64,000 bases of DNA from Bos javanicus (taxonomy: Eukaryota > Chordata > Mammalia > Artiodactyla > Bovidae), in NCBI RefSeq assembly GCF_032452875.1, contig NC_083868.1, positions 120,850,312 to 120,914,311 on the forward strand, in the 5' to 3' direction. The notes beneath the pieces are model-generated. The model was not told the origin of the DNA, did not search any database, and worked only from the letters and a program-made list of their open reading frames with translations. Numbering within the stretch: the first letter of the stretch is position 1; each line of letters opens with the position of its first letter. The position numbers and the translations under genes were made by a program. Of this stretch, positions 56,086 to 64,000 are shown in pieces.

Positions 56086-56218
56086 ATAATGTGTGCCCAG
56101 GTACAAATGTAATTGTTTATATTTACATGCTCTTAGAGGGCACAGTTAAATGCTCCAAAGCAAATGCTGACTTTGTTATATTTGCTAGCTGCATGGATTA
56201 TTTCGAATATGCTACTGG

Positions 56219-57058
56219 AGTTCAGTGGACAAAAAACTCCAGAAAGAATGGAGAGACAGACAGAGCAAAGCAAAAACAACACCCATTTGTGGATGTGACT
56301 GGTGATGGAAGTAAAGTCCGATGCTCTAAAGAGCAATATTGCATAGGAATCTGGAATGTTAGGTTCATGAATCAAGGCAAATTTGAAGTGTTCAAATAGG
56401 AGATGGCAAGAGTGAACATTGACATTTTAGGAATCAGCAAACTAAAATGGACTGGAATGGGTGAATTTAGCTAAGATGACCATTATATCTACTACTGTGG
56501 GCAAGAATTCCCTAGAAGAAATGGAGTATCTATCATAGTCAACAAAGGAGTCTGAAATGCAGTACTTGGATGCAATCTCAAAAACGACAGAATGATCTCT
56601 GTTCATTTCCAAGGCAAACCATTCAATATCACGGTAATCCAAGTCTATGCCCCGACCAATAATGCTGAAGAAGCTGAAGTTGAATGGTTCTGTGAAGACC
56701 TACATGGCCTTCTATAACTAACACCCCAAAAAGATGTCCTTTTCATTAGAGGGTACTGGAATGCAAAAGTAGGAAGTCAAGAAATACCTGGACTAATGGG
56801 CAAATTTGGCCTTGGAGTACAGAATGAAGCAGGGCAAAGGCTAATAGAGTTTTTCCAAGAGAATGCACTGGTCATAGCAAACACCCTCTTCCAACAACAC
56901 AAGAGAACACTCTACACATGGACATCACCAGATGGTCAATACCGAAATAAGATTGATTACATTCCTTGCAGCCAAAGATGGAGAAGCTCTATAGAGTCAG
57001 CAAAAACATGACTGGGAGCTGACTGTGGCTCAGATCATGAACTAGTTATTGCTAAATT
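56219..57058 (+). pseudogene. BovB apurinic-type endonuclease domain, broken
   Basis: A single reading frame from the element start to 57058 shows the APE-like endonuclease order: an IGIWNVR start near 56344, ISKLKW near 56433, VIQVYAPTNN near 56634, GYWNAKVG near 56751, RNKIDYI near 56943 and GSDHELV near 57027. It is interrupted by in-frame stops near 56397, 56472, 56550, 56715 and 57009. Two expected metal-site residues are substituted. The Glu of the ISELKW-type motif is Lys (AAA at 56439-56441), and the Asp of the GDWN-type motif is Tyr (TAC at 56754-56756). The terminal SDH remains. In life this domain nicks target DNA; this copy cannot. Confidence 0.88.
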
Positions 57059-57178
57059 CAGACTTATATTGAAGAAAGTAGGGAAAACCACTAGACCATT
57101 CAGGTATGGCCTAAGTCAAATCCCTTATGACTATACAGTGGAAGTGACAAATAGATTCAAGGGATTAGATCTGATAGA

Positions 57179-58836
57179 GTGCCAGAAGAACTATGGACAG
57201 AGGCTCATGACATTGTACGGGAGGCAGTGATCAAGACCATCCCCAAGAGAAAGAAATGCAAAAAGGCAAACTGGTTGTCTGAGGAGGCCTTACAAACACC
57301 TATGAAAAGAAGAGAAGTGAAAGGCAAAGGAGAAAAGGAAAGATATACCCATTTGAATGCAGAGTTCCAGAGAATAGCAAGGAGAGATAAGAAAGCCTTC
57401 CTCAGTGATCAATGCAAAGAAATAGAGGAAAGTAATAGAATGGGGAAGACTAGAGATCTCTTCAAGAAAATTAGAGATACCAAGGGAGCATTTCATGCAG
57501 AGATGGGCACAATAAAGGACAGAAATGGTATGGACCTAATAGAAGCAGAAGATATTAAGAAGAGGTGGCAAGAATACACAGAAGGACTGTACAAAAAAGA
57601 TATTCATGACCCAGATAACCATGATGGTGTGATCATTCACCTAGAGCCAGACATCCTGGAATGCAAAGTCAAGTGGGCTTTAGGAATCATCACTGCACAA
57701 AGCTAGTGGAGGTGATGGAATTCCAATTGAGCTATTTCAAATCCTAAAAGATGATGCTGTGAAAGTGCTATACTCAATATGCCAGCAAATTTGGGAAACT
57801 CATCAGTGGCCACAGGACTGGAAAAGGTCAGCTTTCATTCCAATCCCAAAAAAAGGCAATGCCAAAGAATGCTCAAACTACCACACAATTGCACTCATCT
57901 CACACACTAGCAAAATAATGCTCAAAATTCTCCAAGCTAGGGTTCAACAGTATGTGAACTGTGAACTTCCAGATGTTCAAGCTGGTTTTAGAAAAGGCAG
58001 AGGAACCAGAGATCAGATTGCCAACATCTGCTGGATCATCGAAAAAGCAAAAAGAGTTCCAGAAAAACATCTGCTTCTGCTTTATTGACTTTGCCAAAGC
58101 CTTTGACTGGGTAGATCGCAACAATTCTGGAAAATTCAAGACGGGATAACCAGACCACCTGACCTGCCTCCTAAGAAATCTGTATGCAGGTCAAGAAGCA
58201 ACAGTTAGAAGTCTACATGGAACAACAGACTGATTTCAAATTCAGAAAGGAGTATGTCAAGGCTGTATATTGTCACCCTGTTTATTTAATTTATATACAG
58301 AGTACATCATGATAAATGCTGAACTGAATGAAGCACAAGCTGGAATCAAGATTGCCAGGAGAATTATCAATAACCTCAGATATGCAGATGACACCACCCT
58401 TATGGCACAAAGTGAAGAAAAACTAAAGAGCCTCTTGATAAAAGTGAAAGTGGAGAGTGAAAAAGTTGGCTTAAAGCTCAGCATTCAGAAAACTAAGATC
58501 ATGGCATCCAGTCCCATGACTTCATGGCAAATAGATGGGGAAACAGTGGAAACCCTGGCTGACTTTATTTCTGGGTGCTCTCAAATCACTGCAGATGGTG
58601 ATTGCAGCCATGAAATTAAAATACGCTTACTCCTTGGAAGAAAAGTTATGACCAACCTAGATAGCATAATAAAAAGCAGAGACATTACTTTACCTACAAA
58701 CGTCCATCTAGTCAAAGCTATGGTTTTTCAAGTAGTTATGTGTGGATGTGAGAGTTGGACTATAAAGAAAGCTAAGCGCCAAAGAACTGATGCTTTTGAA
58801 CTGTGGTATTGGAGAAGACTCTTGAGAGTCCCTTAG
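57179..58836 (+). pseudogene. BovB linker and reverse transcriptase, frameshifted
   Basis: Four overlapping or adjacent frames hold the remains. 57179-57706 (175 codons) is a lysine-rich linker with no stop. 57759-58088 has QQIWETHQWPQDWKRSAFIP and QAGFRKGRGTRDQIANI of the RT fingers. 57961-58149 picks up FIDFAKAFDWVD, the palm motif with the first catalytic Asp. 58270-58836 has SPCLFNLYTEYI and then YADD at 58381-58392, the second catalytic pair, followed by the thumb (LGRKVMTNLDSI, FELWYWRRLLRVP). Small insertions and deletions near 57170, 57690, 58045 and 58130 break the frame. Both catalytic motifs survive as codons, but no intact protein is possible. Confidence 0.9.
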
Positions 58837-59194
58837 ACTGCAAGCAGATCCAACCAGTCCATCCTAAAGGAAATCAGTCCTGAAAATTCATTGGAAGGAC
58901 TGATGTTGAAGCCGAAACTCCAATACTTTGGCCACCTAATGTGAAGAACTTACTGAAAAAGACCCTGATGCTGGCAAAGACTGAAGGCAGGAGGAGAAGG
59001 GGATGATAGGATGAGATGGTTGGATGCCATCACCGACTCAGTGGACTTGAGTTTGAGTAAACCCTGGGTGTTGGTGATGGACAGGAAGGCCTGGCATGCT
59101 GCAGTCCAAGGGGTTGCAAAGAGTCGGACATTCTTGAGCGGCTGAACTGAACTGAATTTGATTATTTCAAGTTCAATCACTTGAACTTTAAAGG

Positions 59195-59285
59195 CATATT
59201 CTCTAAAACAAAGATAATAATGCTTCCCTTTTAGTATTGTGAGGCTTAAATGAATATATAAAGTGATCTTGGCATGTTATTAGTA
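59195..59285 (+). repeat. MIR 3' fragment
   Basis: AAAGATAATAATGCTTCCCT and GTATTGTGAGGCTTAAATGA match the MIR 3' half. Confidence 0.55.
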
Positions 59286-59327
59286 TGAAATATATATTTT
59301 CCTTTTAATGTTTTTATAATGAATACT

Positions 59328-59549
59328 GCATCTGTGTGCTCCATCACAGTCATGTCCGACTCTTTGTCACCCCATGAACTGTAGCCTGCCAGGCTCCTCT
59401 GACCTTGGGATTTCCCAGGCAAGAATACTGGAGTGGATTGTCATTTCCTCCTCCAGGGTATCTTCCCAACCCAGGGACAGAACTTGTATCTCTTGTGTCT
59501 CCTGCATTGGCGGGTGGATTCTTTACCATTGACCCTCCTGGGAAGCCTG
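59328..59549 (-). mobile_element. Bov-tA SINE
   Basis: Reverse complement from GCATCTGTGTGCTCCATCAC, through TCCTCCTCCAGGGTATCTTC, to the head end ACCCTCCTGGGAAGCC. A near-perfect 12-base duplication flanks it (ATAATGAATACT at 59316-59327, ATAATGAGTACT at 59550-59561). Confidence 0.93.
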
Positions 59550-59719
59550 ATAATGAGTACTACTAGCGTAGAAACCCTAGCATCTGTATAAGTAGCTGCA
59601 ATGTTAGATAATTGTCATGGTCAGATTTGCTTCTTCTGTAATAGAGTTTCTTCAGAAATGGTATTTGTATCTTGCTATAAATCATAAGAGGGAAGACCTC
59701 ATGATGTTAGAAGTACCCC

Positions 59720-59810
59720 CATGAGGCTGAGTTTCATGTGACCAGAGTTACTAGTTGTGTGACTTTGGCAGAGTTATATAATACTTCTAGGGCTCTAGTT
59801 GGCTTTAAAA
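59720..59810 (+). repeat. MIR core fragment
   Basis: AGTTACTAGTTGTGTGACTT and TGGCAGAGTTATATAATACT match the MIR core. Confidence 0.55.
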
Positions 59811-60053
59811 TATTCTCAGATGAAATAATCTCAGGATGGAACTTTTTTGACCAAATCTCAAAAGCCTACATCATTGTCTGAAGGTTCAGCCCCTCTTTCA
59901 GACTTTCAGACCTGTGGGTGTAATGACTGGCTTGCTTTTGACAGTTGGAGCAGGGAGGAGATACAGAGTGATAGGTTCTAATACTACCAGTGTTTTACCC
60001 AGCAAAATTTTGGATAAATAAAGCTTGTGACAACCTGAAGTCTAAAATGCCTC

Positions 60054-60211
60054 ATCCGTGGGGGAGTTCCCGCGTAGTCTAGTCGTTAGAATTCTAAACT
60101 TTCACTGGCCACGGCCTGGGCTCAGTCCCTGGTCAGGGGACTGAGATTCTGCAAATCTCATGGTCCAGCCACACACACACACACACAAATGAACAGAAAA
60201 AATAAAAAATA
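60054..60211 (+). mobile_element. CHR-type SINE
   Basis: GGGGAGTTCCCGCGTAGTCT, AGTCGTTAGAATTCTAAAC, a B-box-like GGCTCAGTCCCTGG near 60118 and CTGAGATTCTGCAAATCTCA, then an (AC)n run and an A-rich tail. Duplication TAAAATGCCTC (60043-60053) and TAAAATACCTC (60212-60222) flanks it with one mismatch. Confidence 0.88.
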
Positions 60212-62154
60212 TAAAATACCTCTTTTGAGAGAGATATATATATATATATACACACACACACGTAGAAAAAGTTTGATATTTTTATATCACTGTATATGTA
60301 TTACCAAAGCTCATTGCTATGGATAAAAATTCAGAATACAATCCAGTACTTGACTATTCATACCATCAATGTCTTTCTTTCTCTCTCTTAGCCTGTAAAT
60401 AGCCTAAATTTTAGACAACAATTTTAAATGCCAAGGACATCTTTGATATAACATAAAGTAATTTCCAATGATGACTGCTTGCTCTTCCCATGACAGGAAT
60501 CAGCCACTCTATTTCCTCTTCGTTGTATGAATGTGTATATGTATTAATGGTGAACAATGGCACATTTAATCTAGAAGCAAAAGGAGATGTTCTCAACCAG
60601 ACAGTAGCATTTGATACAGAAAGGGAGGGTGTACCCACACACATAAGCAAAGGAGGGCAACTAATGAATAAAACATCTTTTTAGAAGTGCAGAAAAATCA
60701 GTTGCACCATGTTAAAGCTGTTGCCAGGCAACATATCTTTTCACAATAAACACTTGTGAGTCAGATAACTCATGGAGACATTGAATTGGCAAATGTAACT
60801 GCTCTCAGGCAACTTCTGCAGTGTAGAGAATGCTCACAATCCTTTGCACAACATCAGGAATGCCTCTCTCCTTGTAACCATTTCTCCTTTGAACCACATT
60901 ATTTGTTTCCATCTCTTCATGGGAATTCCCAGTCTTTATGCCTGAATCCCTGTTTATCTTGCAGGCAGCCAGGATGCACATGCAGATCAGGAACACATTC
61001 TTCACGGTCTAGGGCTGGGAGAATGTCGTCATCCCACCTCAGGTGTGGAATGTGCAACTTTTGCAGAGGAGTTGAGAAATAAGAAAAGCTAGATCTATGA
61101 GGAATTTCTGTTGGTGCAAGAGAAAATTAAAACAAACACCATGCACGTTTATTTATTAAATCCAGTCAGGGAGAGAAAGGAACCCCACCCCCGACCTGCC
61201 CCCGCAGACTTGGCCATCGTGAGAGATGTGGGACACAACAGGAATAGGGATTGTCTTTTAGAGGATGGAATGAGATGACCTCAGGACCACCCACCCTTGT
61301 ATTAGCAGAGCAGACAGAGAAAGCAGATTTTCGAACAGTAACTTGCTTGCTGTCTGATACTCCTGGCAGAAATACAAAAACATACTTCCATCTCAAATTT
61401 ATGGCACCATAATGTATTCCCTCTAAGCTTTCCAGATCGCTCCCATTGCCAAATGTGACCAAAGCATAATCACAGCGACTAAAACAAATTAAATGTTCGG
61501 TTATAGACAAGCCCCTGCCCCCTAAAAAAAATGAGTAAGGGAAAGAAAAGCCCCCAGATTGGTAATAAATTAATGCCATGTCAGGTTTTTTAGTCAACAA
61601 GCTTAGAGCCAGAACTTTCCAGTGCTGCCAGGGGGCTATGTGATAAACGGAGGGAGAACTTCTCTCCTGCCGGATGGGCTGCACTGCACAGACCCAGGGC
61701 TCCTGAGTTCTGCTTTGTTTAGTATCTACAGCAACAATGGCCATCTTTTAAAAAATAATTTTAGATTATTCTCACATCGTGTTTCAAAGTATATCTCATT
61801 TTTTTTGTGACAGCAAGATAAGTAACATATATCTTTTGCTACTTTAAGATAAATGCAATTTCAATATTTTCCATGTTTACTGAAAGTGAGATTAACATTT
61901 TACTGCAGAAATTTCCTCCCCTACAGGTTCAAGTTTAACATTTGAACACGTCCTCCCAAATACTACTTTACTGTTCTCCCATTATCCATTTTTTTGGTGT
62001 GTACAGAATTTTGCAATTTGATTAAGTTATATGACCCTTTTCTTTTAGGAGAAGAACGAATTAAGCTAACAAAGATTGAAAATTAGCAATTCTGAAAAAA
62101 AATTTAAGTCTCTTTCATATATTTGTACAAATTTTGGAGCTGGGTGTGGCCCTC
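60212..62154. other. Unique sequence, more GC-balanced, with an X-box and a long minus-strand frame
   Basis: A TA/CA microsatellite lies at about 60233-60261. No transposable element is recognisable to 62.15 kb. A 192-codon minus frame spans 61166-61744. It has no signal peptide, transmembrane segment or family motif that I can recognise, so it is not called a gene. An RFX-type motif lies at 60720-60732. Confidence 0.45.
60720..60732. promoter_or_regulatory. RFX-type X-box palindrome
   Basis: GTTGCCAGGCAAC is a perfect 13-base inverted repeat. Its two half-sites (GTTGCC and GGCAAC, 1-base spacer) match the established RFX family X-box. It lies in repeat-free sequence. RFX factors act on cilia genes and others; no such gene is visible here, so use as an enhancer site is an inference. 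Confidence 0.45.
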
Positions 62155-62265
62155 ATAATTTATATATTCCAATTATTTTGTGATATAGAAATTGAGAGCC
62201 TGGAATCTGAAACAACTTGCTTGAGTTCATCAAATTAGTTAATTAACCGACTCTAAAACTCAGAT
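62155..62265 (-). repeat. MIR fragment
   Basis: TGTGATATAGAAATTGAGAG, GAAACAACTTGCTTGAGTTC and AAATTAGTTAATTAACCGAC fit the reverse MIR order, diverged. Confidence 0.5.
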
Positions 62266-62309
62266 GGGAGATTCCCTGGTAGCTCAGCTGGTTAAGAATC
62301 CTCCTGGCT
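62266..62309 (+). repeat. SINE head-only fragment
   Basis: GGGAGATTCCCTGGTAGCTC and AGCTGGTTAAGAATCCTCCT match the first 40 or so bases of a Bov-tA/CHR tRNA-like head, without body or tail. CTCAGAT occurs on both sides (62259-62265 and 62310-62316). Confidence 0.65.
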
Positions 62310-62462
62310 CTCAGATTTAGCAATATTTTCTTATATATTATTTCTGCCTCTTCTTTCTAATGAAATATGAAGAGACTTCAAAACACAAAATAAAGAGTAG
62401 TATTTTCAAAGTTTAAAAGGGAAAGGAATAAAAGCACAATGCCATTTTGAAATAGATATCTA

Positions 62463-62571
62463 TTGTTATTCAGTTGCTAAGTTGTGTCCAGCTCTTTGTG
62501 AGCCCGTGGCCTGCAGCATGCCAGGCTTCCCTGAATTTCACTATCTTCCAGAATTTGCTCAAATTCTTACT
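62463..62571 (-). mobile_element. BovB LINE 3' fragment, diverged
   Basis: TTATTCAGTTGCTAAGTTGT, GTGTCCAGCTCTTTGTGAGC, CCTGCAGCATGCCAGGCTTC and TTCCAGAATTTGCTCAAATT are reverse-complement BovB 3' end with a small internal deletion. Confidence 0.82.
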
Positions 62572-64000
62572 TTTAAGGTTAAAAATTTACTGAGAAGAGA
62601 ATTCCGTCTAAAGATGAGTCTTGAGTATATCAGCCAACAAATATGAAGTATTTGTGTAACAATTTGTGTGGCTATTATTCACTTTAATAAGAATGGCTGT
62701 GCCTTATCAATTTTTTTTCTTTTAGAAATATAAAATGAATAAACTATAGGTCATTTAAGACAGACTTGAAATAATACTGGTATATTAAAATTGATTGTCC
62801 AACTCTATAGTTGGTACTGTAGATTTAATTGATTGTCCAGTTCTACAAGTACACTCTGCAAGTGTTCGTCCCAGAACTAAATATTGTCACTTTATTATAT
62901 ACCTCAAAAATTATACTTTGTACATGGCATATATGTTAGTCATCTTAATGCATTAGTGTTAGATGAGGTACTAAGCTCATTCACCCATGAGACAGAGATA
63001 ATAATGCTTGCCATAAACACCCAGACAGGAACAAAATGAAATCACAAATATGAATTTATTATTAATTGTAAAGCACCATACAGACATAAAAAAGTACCTA
63101 TTTTATTTCTTATATACAAATATCAGGGACCAAAGTATAATATTGAATTTTCCTTGCTTTGTCTCAAAGGGCAAATAATTAACAAGAAATTGTGTAGCAA
63201 AGAAATAGTCTAACATATAAGTATCTCAACTTTATGACCACCTGGGCCTTTGAAGTTATGGTAAAAACATTCCTAGCCAGTGGGTTCTTCTTATTATATG
63301 TCCAAAAAGGGTTTCCATACATTTGTCAAAGTTTTAAAAATAATGACTTAAAATGTTTCTTCTGAATAGGCTTAAATTTTCACTACAAATTGAGTCACAA
63401 TTGAAATAATAATTAATTTTGTTACAGAAATTCATATCAAGTTATAATAATTTCAGCCTATTTTTTGTGACTGCATGTTTCTCCTATTGCTTTAAAGCTA
63501 ATTTAGGCCACATTATATACAAAATTAAATCTTACTTTTATAGCTACACCCTTGGGGTTCAATGAAAAGGCTTTATGAGCTAGAAATTAAAAGTACTGGT
63601 TGAAAATACTATTACATTATACCAGCTATTATTAAGGCAATTTACAAAGTTGGTGCTAAAACTATGCACATTTTTCATTGTTAGTCCTCATATATTCAGT
63701 AAGCCCATGGGACTGTTTGGTATATAATTTGGCAAATAAAATCACTTGAAAAGTAAATAGCAAATCAAGGGCATTTATCACAAAAGAAAATTACACTATA
63801 CCAACAGCAACATTTATTTAAACCAATATTGTTATGAATTAACACATTTATACCAAGTGATTCCAGGAAGACATTTGGATGCTACTACATTCCTCGGCTA
63901 TAAATGAATGTGATTTCATCCTGGCAATTTCTTCTCTGAAACTGGGAAAAATGATGAAATTATTGAGAGCATACTTTCAATAAAATATACTTCTGATGTT
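62572..64000. other. Unique AT-rich sequence
   Basis: No repeat or gene recognised to the window end. A doubled phrase (GATTGTCCA near 62793 and 62831) is short and probably accidental. Confidence 0.45.

Larger units (their letters stand above)
56205..59159 (+). mobile_element. BovB LINE, near full length (2,955 bases), inactive
   Basis: An RTE-type non-LTR retrotransposon: an endonuclease region (about 56205-57060), a linker, reverse transcriptase (about 57760-58840) and a 3' end with TGAACTGAACTGAA tail at 59146-59159. A 9-base duplication, GATTATTTC at 56196-56204 and 59160-59168, shows a single insertion event and sets the 5' end. Numerous stops and frameshifts make it inactive. It could still provide antisense or chimeric transcripts. 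Confidence 0.95.

Noticed and set aside
1..64000. Endogenous retrovirus or LTR element.
   Set aside because: No LTR pair, primer binding site, polypurine tract or gag/pol/env-like frame was recognised; all reverse transcriptase traces are of non-LTR (BovB or L2) type.

Overview
This window is nuclear DNA of a ruminant, most likely a bovid. The evidence is the set of interspersed repeats. There are many tRNA-Glu-headed Bov-tA SINEs, dimeric and monomeric BOV-A2/BovA elements with AGC tails, CHR-type tRNA SINEs, and both long and truncated BovB (RTE-type) LINE copies. Older mammalian MIR, L2, L1 and hAT-Charlie (MER5A-like) relics lie beneath them. Which ruminant it is cannot be told from this sequence alone.

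I found no convincing protein-coding exon of a host gene, no tRNA, rRNA or known ncRNA gene, no CRISPR array and no bacterial or viral operon. The only recognisable coding material is retrotransposon debris. The main piece is a 2.95 kb BovB copy at 56.2-59.2 kb with a broken endonuclease and reverse transcriptase. There are also reverse transcriptase fragments at 20.8-21.7 kb, 46.4-47.1 kb and, degenerate and L2-derived, near 31.8 kb. The window reads as intergenic or intronic sequence, of the gene-desert type seen around developmental regulators.

Layout. 1-7.2 kb: nearly repeat-free, with two CpG-rich non-coding blocks (about 0.82-1.4 kb and 3.34-3.56 kb) among AT-rich homeodomain-type TAATTA motifs. 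7.2-21.7 kb: SINE-rich, with an inverted Bov-tA pair, two adjacent MIRs, an L2 split by a CHR SINE, and a BovB 3' piece whose catalytic YADD codons are deleted. 21.7-28.4 kb: a 6.7 kb stretch with no recognisable repeat. 28.4-33.5 kb: mixed SINE, BovB and L2. 33.5-42.5 kb: mostly unique, with stretches that look like conserved non-coding sequence. 42.5-53.8 kb: SINE- and BovB-rich, including a four-layer nest at 51.5-53.0 kb and a tandem-head SINE that moved as one unit. 53.8-60.2 kb: L2, BOV-A2 and the long BovB. 60.2-64 kb: mostly unique, with an RFX-type X-box palindrome and a 192-codon minus-strand open frame of doubtful meaning.

Many elements could be bounded by target-site duplications read directly from the sequence; positions are given in the entries. 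Other element ends are good to about 10 bases, and old MIR/L2 ends to about 30. Family names rest on recognition of consensus features, not on a database search. I see no previously undescribed biological system. The most useful leads are the two SINE-borne CTCF-like motifs in convergent orientation, the CpG-rich and repeat-poor blocks as candidate regulatory DNA, and the structurally informative retroelement insertions.
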